Source: Biscogniauxia marginata | Taxonomy: Eukaryota > Ascomycota > Sordariomycetes > Xylariales > Xylariaceae | NCBI GenBank assembly: GCA_022695795.1 | Contig: MU404060.1 | Coordinates: 113,008-177,007, forward strand | Reading direction: 5' to 3' | Length of the DNA stretch: 64,000 bases | Shown: positions 13,449-25,216 of the stretch, in pieces | Layout: the number at the start of each line of letters is the position of its first letter | Position numbering within the stretch: the first letter of the stretch is position 1 | Position numbers and translations under genes: made by a program | Notes under the pieces: generated by a model | What the model saw: only the letters and a program-made list of their open reading frames with translations | What the model was told of the DNA's origin: nothing | The model's database searches: none

Positions 13449-14441
13449 TCAGGAGAGGGCGGTCCTCCATCCCTTGATAGCATCGATCTCCTCGTCAGTC
13501 AACCGGATATCGAAATACTTCTCGAGGGCCTGGACGCGCTCTTTCTCAGTGCTGCACTCCATAATGACGCGGGTTTTGGAACCTAAGTTTTCCTTGAACA
13601 CGCCGTTGACGAGCATGCGCTTGCCGTAGATGATCTCCCCTTGTCCGTCCTCGCGCGGGCGACGCAGGAACTTGATCGCGAGCATGGTGTAGGTTTGCCA
13701 GCTCTTGGGGTGGTGGCCCGTGTACCAGTTGATGACCTCCCAGTCGGCGGGCATGAACTCAAGCTCGGCGAAGGCGTAGAACGCGTTCCAGTCGGCGTCC
13801 GCACGGTTACGGTACTGGTAGATCCACAGCTTGCTCTCCTCCGTGCGCTTTGTCTGCGTCGGGATCCAGTCCCGCACCAAGCGGATCTGCTGGGTGCCGA
13901 TATTCCGGTGCACCAGGCCATCGACGAGCGGCATGGGCATGGTAGCGCCGTCGCCGCCGAAGCCGACATCGACGTGATACCTGTCCCCGCCGATGGTGAC
14001 GATGCTTATGATGTGGATCCAACCTGGAAATTCGCCCTGTGGGACACCCTCCAGTCGGGGTCTGGTTCTCACACCAACCGTGTACGAATCAAAGCCTAGA
14101 CCGCAGAGGATGTGGTTGTACAGCAGGGCAACCTCCATGCAGTAGCCGCCTCGGCCGCGTCTGTCAACTACGATCTTTTTGAATAGGTGTTGCGGGTCCA
14201 ACACAATGGCATGAGAAGGGTTGTAGTGCAGTGAAAGATTTTCATATGGCACTCTACTCAGCATATAGACATGCAGCGCTCTGAGGAGGGAAAGGGAGGG
14301 GGGCGCATAGTGAAACTCTTTGGGTAGCTCGATGTACTCTAGGAACTGATCGATTTGATCGCGGGTGTATGCCGAAGCCGTGTTCATGGCCATAGAATGA
14401 AAAGTTATTAACTCCGTTGCCAATTTACTAGCATAGCACAA
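13449..14441 (-). CDS. Arylamine N-acetyltransferase
   Basis: Single-exon frame of 330 codons. The NAT catalytic triad is visible: Cys101 in RGRGGYCMEVA, His143 in GWIHI and Asp158 in YHVDVGFGG. The N-terminus (YTRDQIDQFLEYIELP) and the VPYENLSLHY segment are typical of the family. Fungal NATs usually begin close to the YTRDQ segment, so Met17 or Met19 (14393 or 14387) is a more likely start than Met1; the catalytic Cys would then be about residue 85 or 83, close to the usual position. The enzyme transfers an acyl group from acyl-CoA to arylamines, arylhydrazines or anthranilate-type compounds by a ping-pong mechanism through the Cys; fungal members detoxify aromatic amines including benzoxazolinone breakdown products. 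Cytosolic. Neighbouring genes are unrelated, so no pathway context. Confidence 0.93.
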   Translation of the reverse strand: MCYASKLATELITFHSMAMNTASAYTRDQIDQFLEYIELPKEFHYAPPSLSLLRALHVYMLSRVPYENLSLHYNPSHAIVLDPQHLFKKIVVDRRGRGGYCMEVALLYNHILCGLGFDSYTVGVRTRPRLEGVPQGEFPGWIHIISIVTIGGDRYHVDVGFGGDGATMPMPLVDGLVHRNIGTQQIRLVRDWIPTQTKRTEESKLWIYQYRNRADADWNAFYAFAELEFMPADWEVINWYTGHHPKSWQTYTMLAIKFLRRPREDGQGEIIYGKRMLVNGVFKENLGSKTRVIMECSTEKERVQALEKYFDIRLTDEEIDAIKGWRTALS

Positions 14442-15119
14442 TGAAGAATTGGATGTTTGAAGGGAGAGGAAAAACTTGTGATACTTCTTCCTAAGGATGT
14501 GCTACTTACGACTGACTCATTGCGTATTTAAGATCGTGAGTCAAATTGGAATACCTAAGATGCGATCTCGGCCCATTAGATATCAGGTGTGGTAATGTAA
14601 ACTGACCCCGAGAAGGAATCTAGCAAGAAAGGATGCAATTCTCCAATATGAGTACTAAGTAGGTAGGTAGGTATGTACAAAGCTGTACAGAGCCGGCTGT
14701 GCTTCGGCATGATAAACAACTCCTATCGGAGAAAGATAACAGTTTATTTATTTGCCCCGCCTAAATCCGCCTAAATACATATACTGCCTTCTTTCAATAC
14801 CTACCTCTTATAGGCATAAGAATTGCTTTTCTGAAGGGTCCCCCGCGTTTCACATATCAACCATCAGGCCGAAATTTCGAGAACGGCAAAAGCATCCCCT
14901 CGTGATTCTAGACCCCTCCGTCACCTTCTTCCTACCCACCTAAACGCCTCTCCCTGCCAACCTTACTACCTGTCTATCTTCTTGCCTACCGCTCTCCCTC
15001 TCTATTATCACATCCCAATTTCCGACTACTCGATCTTCATTAGTTGACCTACTACTTCTTAGTTACCTACGGATAATCCAGCTGAGAATAATCTCAGCAA
15101 ACCCCAGCAGTCAGTGACC
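14442..15119. other. Intergenic, divergent promoter region of NAT and SGT2
   Basis: Separates two divergently transcribed genes. The right half (14.94-15.06 kb) is strongly pyrimidine-rich (CT runs), as is common in leaders of well-expressed fungal genes. Short GTAGGTAGGTAGGTA repeat near 14659. No gene. Confidence 0.5.
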
Positions 15120-16322
15120 ATGGTGAGTTTTCGATTTCGATTTCGATGCATCCCGCGCATATTCTCTACCCTGCTCTGCTCTGCTCAATGACACTGACGT
15201 GGCCGGACCTCCCAGGCGGCGACCTCAAAGCAGCGCCTAGCGCTCGCTATTTGCGATTTCCTGTCCACATCCCTGACCGACGGCACCCTGTCGTCCGAGG
15301 AAAAAGACAGCATCGATGTGGCCATAAACTGTATCAGTGAGTCCTTCAAGGTCGACCCGACGGACAAGGAGGCCGTCACTGCCGCCATCGGCTCGCAGAA
15401 CCTGCTGCAGATCTATGCCGTCTACGAGAAGCTAAAGTCGAACTCGAAGCCGTCCGCCTCGCCCAAGGTCCCTACCCCGGCTGGCGGGAGCAGTAACCGG
15501 ACAGGGGGAGAGAGCACGGAGCCCACCGCAGAGGAGAAGACGCGCGCCGAGGAGCTCAAGGCACGAGGCAACAAGGCAATGGCGGCCAAGTCCTACGCCG
15601 AAGCCATCGACCTGTACTCGCAGGCCTTGGCCCTGTACCCAGGCAATGCTATCTTCCTGTCGAACCGTGCCGCCGCGTACAGCGCTGCACGGGACCACGA
15701 GAGCGCGCGCGCTGACGCCGAGGCCGCTGTCGCCATCGAACCCTCCTACACGAAGGCTTGGTCGCGCCTGGGCCTTGCCCGCTTCGCCCTCGGTGATGCC
15801 CGCGGCAGCATGGAGGCTTACCGCCAAGGTATCGAACACGAAGGTAGTGGCGGCAGCGAGGCCATGCGAAAGGGGTTCGAGACGGCACGGAGGAGAGTCG
15901 AGGAGCTTGAGGCCGCAGGCGTCGACGAGGTGGGCAACCCTCCTATTCCCGGAACCCGCGGTGGTCCAGGTGGAGTTCCCGACTTAAGCAGCCTGGCGAG
16001 TATGTTTGGTGGCGGCGGCGGTGGTGGCGCAGGGGGCCAGGGTGGAATGCCTGATCTGAGCTCCATCATGAGCAATCCCATGTTTGCAAGCATGGCCCAG
16101 AGCCTCATGTCGAACCCCGATATGATGCAAAATTTGATGAGCAACCCGCGCCTGCGCGAGATGGCCGACCGTTTCAGCGGTGGCGGCGGCATGCCTGACC
16201 TTAGCAGCCTCATGAGCGACCCCAACATCGCTGACATGGCCCGGAATATGATGGGTGGTGGCGCGGGCGGCGGAGGCAGCGGCCCTGGAAGTCCTGGCGC
16301 AGGACGGGGATCCGGTCAATGA
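15120..16322 (+). CDS. SGT2: Sgt2-like TPR co-chaperone of tail-anchored protein targeting
   Basis: Exon 1 is just the ATG (15120-15122); the intron 15123-15215 (GTGAGT...CCCAG) joins it in frame to GCGGCGACC, giving 369 residues. The N-terminal about 70 residues (QRLALAICDFL, AINCISESFKVD) are the SGTA/Sgt2 homodimerisation domain, which binds the ubiquitin-like domain of Get5. Three TPR units span about residues 110-230, and their basic clamp residues for Hsp70/Hsp90 EEVD tails are present (Asn120, Asn151, Lys181, Arg185 in KARGNK, SNRAAAY, KAWSRLG). The C-terminus is Gly/Met-rich with repeated MSNP units and a helical MFASMAQSLM block, the substrate-binding part. Known role: receives newly made tail-anchored proteins and hands them via Get4/5 to Get3 in the cytosol. 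Length is close to the yeast protein's. Confidence 0.92.
15123..15215 (+). other. Intron directly after the start codon of SGT2
   Basis: GTGAGT follows the ATG immediately and the acceptor CTCCCAG precedes GCGGCGACCTC. Without it the frame from the ATG does not reach the conserved dimerisation domain; with it the domain starts at residue 2. Contains CACTGAC as a possible branch point. Confidence 0.8.
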
Positions 16323-17692
16323 TCTGCCTACGAACCGTGAATTCCCAGAACCAAATTTTTCTCCCCACATGAAATCAAACCGCCTCTCCGATTTGGTAGT
16401 TCCTACACCACTGAGTTATAGACTAGCTACTTTCATGACAGACATGACAAAGGGAAGGGAAAGGGAGTGGGGAAAATGGAAGGGGACGATCGCGTCTTGT
16501 GTCGGCGAATATAATTGGACGGGCGTATGGGCATCACAGGCATGCCCGCCTATTCGGGCTTGGAAAGGAATAACGGTATGGGGTAGGGTCACGCCGCACG
16601 AATGGACATGAGACCTGTGTCTCCTTTTATCTCTTTCCCTTCACGCGGGCCATTTATTTCTCCTTTCCCCCCTTGCCCTTTCTTATGATGCGTGGTTGAC
16701 TGAATATTGGTTGATGAATGATGGCCCCTATCCAGTGCTAGATACGGGTAGCGACAACGAGAGATGAAAAAAAAGCCGTTATATATAATTCATTAGATAT
16801 ATTGCAGAGAAATTTCTACGAAATTACCGGATGCGCCCGCGGCGTAATAAAAAATCCCATTCATTGAGGGAAATGTAATATGCGATCGATTCCTTTCCTA
16901 TTGACTTGGGTGATTACGGATAAATGGATTTGAAAAAGAAAACCATTTATCTCTCGCTACCTCCTACTCACTAGCAAGCTATAAATTCCGGAAGGCAGGT
17001 TACGTGTATTTGAAGTCTGGAGGAGTCATAGAAGATGGGTAAAGAATCAATACTCAGGGCCTTCCTAACCATTGCCTTCCCCTATTGATATGACGTATAA
17101 GGCCGGTCCAAAGTACAGACAACCAAATCTAAATAATCTATTTTCTCGGGGCCTGATCAATCCTCAAACCCCCCAAAACATGGACACTTCTATCCTCTTT
17201 TTGTCTCTTTAGCACCTTTCCCTCGTGACTATCATGTCGTGCTAATAAAGCCTTCCTCTCGGTAGTTCTTCAACCTAGTTTATCGTACAGTTTTTTCTAG
17301 TTTCATTTTTCTTCCATCCTTCTAATATGTCATCCCCCCCGCTGATAGCTCTGCAGCGGTAATTCGTAATAATATGCCGTGAGAAGAGAATACGCCATCT
17401 GTATCTGTAAGATGTAACGGCAAAACCTCCATACCTTCTATTCTTGTGCCACATCCCTTCTCTTATTATGATGGCCATCGCACCCCGCCAAAAGGAAAAG
17501 GTATAAAGTTTGGAAGAGTTTCTCTGATAACATGGACAGTGGCGAAAAGTTGTTAATAAAGAGGAGACAGACTGCGAGCCGCGTAGGATTTCTTTCCCAT
17601 ACGCTATACCCGGAGCAAATACGAGAATGTAAATAAAAAGATATAGTAAATACCAACCATTTTGCCCCTGAGCTGGGCTGCGTAGCGGATGA
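16323..17692. other. Intergenic between convergent genes
   Basis: Region between the 3' ends of SGT2 (+) and the ABC transporter (-). AT-rich parts near 16.77-16.86 kb fit 3' UTR and polyadenylation sequence. A frame at 17275-17826 (-) overlaps the transporter tail in another frame and shows no family sequence. Confidence 0.5.
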
Positions 17693-20600
17693 TCATGATG
17701 CGCTCGAAGTATTTGTGCCCTGATTTTGGTTCCGGTTGGGGTTAGAAAGACTGTGGCGTCCTCTCCCCCTACGATGCCGACCTCTCCCACGTCTGCCACG
17801 AAAAGCGCCTCTCCCGCGTGAAGCACCCCGAGGCGGTGGTTGTATCTCAGCCGTGGTTGGCTCTGGTTTGTTTTCGCTCGGCTTTGAAGAGGATTCTAGC
17901 TCTGGATTTGGCTGAGACTCCGTTTCGGGTTGAGGCTCCGGTTCAGGTTGACGATCATTTAAGGGTATAAAGGGCTTGACAGGAGTCGGGGTTTTTTCAG
18001 GGGAAGTGGGTCGTGGGGGTTGGCTCACGGAACGGACTGGACTGTTATGAAATGAATGGGGTTCGGGACAAGAGACCGACTGCATGGTGTTTCGTCGAGG
18101 TCGAGGCCCTGATGCCATGATAGTTGACTCGAAGCTTTTTTCACGAGCTTTCGTTGGTACAGGGCTACTCTCTGGCTTGCACTGGCTGCCTTCACACGCC
18201 TTCAATGCCGTAGTAAGGGAAGCAGACTCTATGTCCACTACAGGCGTCGCCTGAGGAGAATCAGCCCCTGCAACATACCCATCCCCAGTATTCCGTATCG
18301 GTGATGCAGGCATCGACTCTAACACGGCCATGGAACGAGGCGTAAACTCTGGAGCGCTAGGATTCAACTTTGAACACTACCAGTCTGACGTTAGTAATAG
18401 TAAAAAGAAATAAGGTCTTTCGACAGATCTACCTCTTTCTTATGCCTATCGGGAGTCTTGGCAACCTGTTCATTAACTGTCTGGTTCTCTTCGGATTTAT
18501 TCTTATCTGGAGTAGTTTGCGAGTGAGTGGCAGTCGAAGTGCTGGCTTCGCTTATAGGTTCATCTGCTGGGCCGTCTCCTTGTGTGTTCTGTGTTAGGAG
18601 AGGCTGTGCCAGCTCATCGTCTTCGGTGTCCTTTTTAGAACTATTAGGCTCCACGAAGAAATTTGAATCCCATAGCTCAGCATATCTGCCCCCTTTGCTG
18701 ATCAAATCTTCATGCTTGCCCTGCTCAAAGATCTCACCGTCCGACATGACGAAAATAATGTCGGCATTCATTATTGTAGAAAGACGATGTCTAGGTATTA
18801 GTTAGCCTCACAGGACAATGAGAAAGTAGGATTTATTTATGACTTGCGCGACAGCGATGGTTGTTTTGCCCTTTGTCAGAGTATCTAGGCCGGCTTGGAT
18901 TTTCCTTTCCGTTATCGTGTCAACTGCACTAGTTGCTTCATCTAGGAGTACGATATTCGGCTGCTTGAGGATGGAACGGGCGATGGCAATGCGCTGTAAT
19001 TCGCCTCCCGATATTTTACTGTCGGTGTTAGCAAACTTGCCAATGGATCAAGGACAGCCCTTACTTACACCCCACGTTCTCCAACACGGGTTTCATATTT
19101 GTCGGTGAAACTCATGATTTTGTCATGAATGGCGGCTTTCTCACATGCGTCTTTTATCTCATCCATCGAGGCACCAAGTCGTCCGTACTCAACATTCTTG
19201 GCTATAGTGTCATCGAAAACAAATGGATTCTGTGGGACAATGCCGGTGCAGTTTCGCAGACTACGAGATAAAAATATTAGCAAAATATAAACCCGTGGTC
19301 CTTGTTGTAGAATCAGTTTGCAGAATAAAGTTCTTGGGTATTTCATACCTAGACTGGGTAACATCCCGAATATCCTGACCATCGATCAGGATAGAGCCGC
19401 TAGTAACATCGTATTGTCGATTGAGGAGCCTCAAAACAGTTGACTTCCCAACACCAGTTTCACCTACAAAAGCGACAGTACATCCAGCCGGAATGATCAA
19501 GTTCAAGCCCTTCAAGATTTCCTTGTTCTTGTCATAACTGAATCTGACATTCCGAAACTCCACAGTGCCACCACCTGCCTTGATCTCCAACGGTCTGGCA
19601 TTCTCTTTGTCGACTACCGTCGGTTTTGTCAACATGAGGTCGATGAGTCGTTCGACAGCTATAAAGCTACCAGTAATACCCGATCCCATCATAAACAAGG
19701 AATAAAATGGTGCTGTAAGTTGGTGCCAATATGTCAAAAGCATGACGAAGTCGCCCGAAGTCGCATGGCCATGTCTGATTTGGTACACTGCCAAAAATAT
19801 GCCAGCAAGAAGGCCGGCCAGAACCACCAGGTCCTGGAAAATGTTCCCCCAAAAGTTTTTTGATTGGCTCTCCTTACGCACTTCAGTTCGCACCCTGAGC
19901 GCGGTACGGTATCGGTTGTCCTCGTACTGCTGCCGGCTGTAGGCAAAGACGGTGTACCAGCCTTGAACTCCTGCTTGGCGGGAGCGATTCACATCGTACG
20001 TCCTAGTCCACAAAATATTTAGCGGATGCAATGTTTTGGGATCGAGTAGATGCGGAACAGGTGTAGCGTGTCATGCTCCAAATATTACAGGTGAGATACT
20101 GAAAAATTGTTGGCTGGGTTAATACTTACATTTGAATGGCCTTTTTGCTTCTTTCCCCCATCTTTGAAAGTGCAATTGCGGAGATTTGGACATATGCCAA
20201 GCCAGTAGTTATAGTGATGAAGCCCTCGTAAGGGCCGAATATGGCTGACAAATACGTGAATGCCACGACCATGTCAATCATTGTTGGAACTGTACCGAGG
20301 AAAATACTCTTGATCAGGTTCAAGGGGCTAGTTGTTTGCTCTATGGTCGTTAGCAGATCCGATGAACTCTGTGAATCATGAAATTCCGAAGAAAGATTTA
20401 TAACATGGGTGAATGTTGCAGCAGTGATTGCATCATCAGAAGCGAACTCCACGCGAGACCATAGAAGTTGTTGTAGCAGTGGAATGCCAACTGGAGAGTC
20501 GAGCAGCTGGAGGACCGAATAGATTATCACCTGCACCCATATGTTCCAATCCGAGGCTCCTGTTAGAGAGTCTACCATGGTGCCGTATTGTCGGGGTATT

Positions 20601-21547
20601 AAGAAGTTGAGACCGTTCCCAGAGAGCACACAAAGACCAACCAGGGCTACACGGAGCTGTAACCAGCGGTCATCGGAAGGCCAAACATAGGGAAGTAGAA
20701 TCATGTATCTCGAGACCTGATGAGCTAGGGTACCCTCTGAGTTCCACCGCTTCTTCGTCTTCTTGAGGGCGTTGCCATGTTCGTGGTCACACGACGATTC
20801 AGGGCCGGTCGAAGAATTTGCCGTTTGCGTATTAGTAGTTTCGGTGTGTGTAGTATCTGAATTAGTTCCATAGCCACTATCCGCCGAGTCCGTCGGCCGT
20901 CGGTCGGGCTTTGGGATCAGTGGTGCACATTCTTCATCAGTACCTTCTCGTGCATCACCGTGGCGCCCAATGAAATAGACTAGGATGACGCTCAGAATAA
21001 CGACAAAGCGAAGCAGAGTAACAGAAGCGTCTAGCCGAAGGAAGAATGGCGATTCGTCGTACAGCTCATGAGGAGTAGCCCTAGTCATGGCGCGGGCACG
21101 AAGGAGCAAAATTGCTGCATTGGCTGGCTCTAAGAGAAGTGACAGGAGCCATGACCCATAGAACGGGGGCCAAACGATCTCAGACACAGTAGACAGGCTA
21201 TTCTGTTCGACCCCAAAGATTAATATGCAAGAAAGAAGGCCAACAATAGTGTCCTGCGATGGCCATCGTCGTGTTGAGATAACCTCGACCGCCTTGAGGA
21301 TAAGCTGGATCCCGAATGAGGCGACAACTAGGAGTAGGAGCCACCAGATAGTCTTCTTCCGAACGTGGGTAGCCTTGGTCGTGTAGCAGAACACGTCGGG
21401 TAGACAAGATGCGACGCCAGAGCTAATGGCGAAGTAGAGGAAGACGACGAGGGGGTATGCGTAATGCAAGATGGTTTGCATCCTATCAAGACTCTCGTTC
21501 GTGAGCTTGGGCTGGAGTTGAGAGAGTGGATCCATCGTAGAACTCAA
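17693..21547 (-). CDS. HMT1-type half ABC transporter with PAM2 motif and RG-rich tail
   Basis: Six exons on the minus strand: 21547-20130, 20002-19349, 19260-19069, 19018-18848, 18790-18433, 18376-17693; 3477 nt, 1158 residues. The N-terminal about 210 residues carry several hydrophobic helices (TMD0) as in heavy-metal-tolerance (HMT1/ABCB6) transporters, then a polar linker, then a six-helix ABC membrane domain (about 290-590). The nucleotide-binding domain has Walker [10 protein letters not shown] (653-661), signature ISGGE (757-761), Walker B VLLDE (778-782) and H-loop His813. HMT1-type proteins load thiol-metal or glutathione conjugates into the vacuole. After the ABC core comes a low-complexity acidic region, a PAM2-type peptide [12 protein letters not shown] (933-944) and an Arg/Gly-rich segment (about 1114-1139). 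The fourth intron needs a GC-AG splice site. The large first intron (127 nt) could hide a mini-exon; otherwise the frame is closed and consistent. Confidence 0.88.
18341..18376 (-). other. PAM2-type PABP-binding motif in the transporter tail
   Basis: First codons of exon 6 read [13 protein letters not shown]. The spacing L-N-x-x-A-x-x-F-x-P is the canonical PAM2 pattern recognised by the MLLE domain of poly(A)-binding protein. It begins right at an exon border, after a 56-nt intron. Confidence 0.75.
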
Positions 21548-22810
21548 GATCAGCGGATTCGCATGCAGCCTAGGAGGAGAACGAGCAACGACCCAGAATA
21601 CCCTGGTAGAACAGCGAACGGGACTTAGATACTTTTGGACGAGCCCAGGGAGCCAAATACGTGGTATAAGTTGTCCAGGGCGGCAGTGCCAGCATCGAAG
21701 GGAATGGATGTTTTAGGACGACGAGGCCACTGGGGCCGAAGGTGTTGAATGCCGGAGGCAAAGAAGAAAAAGGACAGCTGCGAGTACCCAAGGTGGAAAT
21801 GACTACACGGCCTAACTTTAAACAGAACAGGAAGGAGAGTGGCAGATTCATACAAGTGATGATTAATCAGTCGTAACTTAGGAAGGGGCCTTTTGAGCAG
21901 TACACATGACGTTCATGGGACGATTTAGAAACAGCTAACACGCTTGAGTTGTTGTATGTAACACTGCGGCGAGAAGAGGTCAAGTGACAATACCTACGTA
22001 GCCAAGTTCGGATTCCTCCCTGAACCAAACCAACCCCAAGCGCTCTTTCACGGCTCGTTCTCTCATCGACCTCGCTCTGCCTTGGTTAGCTTTAACATCA
22101 TGGTTATTACAACATGCACGCAACCAGACCACGGAGGAAAATAAAATGCACAAATCTAGAAACATGTACTTACTTAACGAGCTTAAATTTACTGTGCTAA
22201 TGACTAGAAGGTTTAAACATCGAGTCTCTATTTCTTCCATCCCTCGCCTCCATTCATGGATGGGAGACGACGCGGCTCAATAGGTGCATGAACCATACAT
22301 GCGGCTCTGTCGATGGCGTACGTATACTTCTCTTAGGTACCTAGGTAGGTGGATCTGAGGTCAGCAACCTAGACATGGAATCAAATGTATTAGATACCTA
22401 GGTATTGTAATAGCTATTGCGTTGATCTTAGAACCGGACTGAGACGGATAAACGGGAACTAACAGGTGTCTCATCACATCATGCCAGGGGATAAGTGAGG
22501 CTCTGCAGTTAATATAAGAATGCTTGGCTATTCGACTCAACACCTAGGGATGTACTAAACCCTGAAGTTATATAAGCCAAAAGAACACTTTTACCGAATC
22601 GGCAATGGTTAGCTCCGTCGCAGCTTGTGATACCAGGCAAGCAAAACTCGGACGCCCAAGCATAGGCCGACATACAGCCAGTGCTCCCATAAAATATCCT
22701 CCAGGAAGAGGACTTGCGAAGAGGAAGGAAACCTGGTTTTCTAGTTGGTGCAGTATTCGATATCCGACAGATATAAATCCTATCCTCTTTTCTAGGTGGT
22801 AAATAGAAAG

Positions 22811-22866
22811 ATTTTTTTTTTTAAAAAAAAAAGAAAGAAAGAAAGAAAGCAAAAAAAAAGGAAAGA
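22811..22866. repeat. Poly-T/A and GAAA microsatellite
   Basis: A T run is followed by an A run and then several AAAG units and another A run; simple slippage-prone sequence. Confidence 0.9.
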
Positions 22867-23688
22867 AAATACCCCCCACACTGTCGGGATTTATTTCATG
22901 TATGCTGCCAAACGGCTACTGCTACAATGATGACCCGAGTAAAAGCGAACTCTAATACGGAAGCATTGCTGATTATTCGGGATGGTGTCAGTCGTTTATC
23001 GTTCGAGATACCACTTGGTTAACCCGATGTCAGCGACCGACCGCAAGTCTGCGTTTGTCTTAGGACATTCTATCCAACTTGCTGCATCTAGGCTTGGTTA
23101 TTGAAAATTGTTATGAATGCACAGGAGTGATTGCTGACCGATATCTGCCGTGGAACATACCTATCTATGTAAGGTGTGACCAAAAAGGCCGAAGCTTGCA
23201 AGTTTGTGGCATCCATTGATCTGTCAGGGGTTGTGGGAAGGATGCGATGTTTAGGATTTACTGGCTAGTCCGACTCAGGGTGGCTTTCAATACGATCGTC
23301 GGGGGGAGGGGGGGTTATATACGACTTGGATCGTCATTGGAGCCGCAAAGAGCATAGGTTCAGTTGAATATAGCCACAAGAAGTTCATTTCAGCTCCAGC
23401 CCAGAGGGAGGGATGTGGACTGAGTTCTATTTTGTCCTATTGGCCATCAAAAGTAGGTGTATAGTTAACGTTCAATGATGACAAAAATGTTCCAGTCCTG
23501 TCATATTTTCTCCTATTAGCTGTTGTACATCGTCAGGAATGTCAGCATTCGGAACAGTTCTTGCTCTGTAACCAGCTGTTGGTCGAATTTGGTTTGTCGA
23601 CATGGCCCCTGGAATGTGATTATCGTTGGGGGCTCTGGGTAGGTACATCAGGTTTCGCAGCACATGCCCGTAGAAAATTGTAGTGCCC

Positions 23689-23698
23689 NNNNNNNNNN
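23689..23698. other. Assembly gap (10 N)
   Basis: Ten undetermined bases, about 100 bases from a poly-C run of roughly 19. The frame crossing it on the minus strand (23816-23472) cannot be judged. The round length suggests a placeholder, so the true distance is unknown. Confidence 0.98.
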
Positions 23699-25216
23699 CT
23701 TTTTGTCTATTTGCACTAGGATTTTGATTTTGGTTTTGGGCTTTGTTATTCCGTTTCTTTTTAGTACGGTAATGCCCTTTTAATTTTTCCCCCCCCCCCC
23801 CCCCCCCCCGCGCCATGGTATAGGAACCGCAAGATTGAGTTTACACGTGTAGGTCCCAGGGAATTTAGATGTATGAATACGACCGATAGAATCATATATA
23901 TTAAAGGTCGCAAAGGTCATTCGCGTAAGGAATGTAAGAAATGAAAGGAATTCGTATATCAGTATGTGGCTAACATGTATATAAGCCAGTCTTTTTAAAT
24001 CCCATTAATCTCACATTCCAATGATTGGTCAAGATCGCTTTTAATAGGTCGGCATCGCAGGTATCTAATGCATTATGCCAACTTAAATGGGCGGATGAGT
24101 GTCTGTATTGAAGGTGATAGACGTCTGTATGCGACTACTGGACGAGATGGCCGATATATAGATATTAAGGAGCAAGATAACCCTATTCTGGGCTGCAACA
24201 TGAATGGGTAGGTTTATAACTACCTATCGTTGTATGTAGAGTAAACAGGTGATGGGTACTTATGTAGTTAGCTATGTAGTTCAGCTCTTCCCATTAGTTT
24301 CATATTAACCGCATCATCTATGCACGTCATGGTTTGAGCCTCATATTAAGTACATACAGGATGATGACCACTAGGTACCGTAGCAAAGGCGTGCATGTGG
24401 GGCTGGTTGGTGGCCACTAAATACCTAAAATAGGGCATCGCAAAGCCCGGGCACCTAGACCCTAATCCTCCATCATTAATACATACTCCATCTCGACCAC
24501 TTGCCACACCGCACACAACGTGCATGGGCAGGTGGCTATTGTAAAAGCCGCAATCTGCGCTTATTAAACATTTGTGCAAGCAATACGTATCGCTGACATA
24601 AGAATGGTAAGGGGAATAAATTAAATTAAATCAAAAAGAAGCGTTATATAGTGCATAGCATTTAATGCTAAATGGGTGGTGGCACGGCCATAGGTAGAGA
24701 GTTACTTGAAGAACACCTTACTAAGAATGCCCGATATTCAACACAAAAATATATTATTAATAATGTATCATGAAGTTAGAAATTGGACCAGGTAACGGTT
24801 CCTCGGCCGCACTATCTGCAGCCATGTCTCAACGCCAGGGAGGATCTGAGGCCTTTAAGCCACATAAATTTTGACTGCCTTGCTTACACGTCTACAATGT
24901 TATGAAACCTAAACATTACGGGAAAATGCTTTTCAGACTCCGTCCTAAAGATGAGATGGGCAACTTCAGCTCGCACAATTGAGATGACTCATATTCTCTG
25001 AGCCATGAGTTTCTACTTCCGTGTCGTTCAATGTAAGACAGTACAACTAAAGTGTTAAATACAGAATGGCCTGGCTCACCCTGTCCATCGTAAAGTAGGT
25101 ACCCACAAAACGAGGCTATGTCAGCGGGAAGTCATGAAGGCTGATGACGGATCTCGTAACCTATAAATGTTAATTATGCCCTCGTAAATCCACCAATCTC
25201 GTTCTGTACATTACCA

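Larger units (their letters stand above)
21548..25216. other. Intergenic, low-complexity DNA and assembly gap
   Basis: Holds a poly-T/poly-A run with GAAA microsatellite (about 22811-22866), a 10-base N gap (23689-23698) and a poly-C run (about 23790-23808). Frames such as 22568-22879 (-) and 23472-23816 (-) translate these simple repeats or are interrupted by the gap, and I cannot support a gene. Confidence 0.5.

Noticed and set aside
13641..14099. 152-codon plus-strand frame
   Set aside because: Shadow of the N-acetyltransferase gene, which has the complete catalytic triad on the other strand.
17275..17826. 183-codon minus-strand frame overlapping the transporter tail
   Set aside because: It overlaps exon 6 of the ABC transporter in another frame and has no family sequence; the transporter frame has PAM2 and RG motifs and ends in a proper stop.
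22568..22879. Minus-strand frame with a hydrophobic N-terminus
   Set aside because: Its N-terminal hydrophobic part is the translation of a poly-T/GAAA microsatellite.
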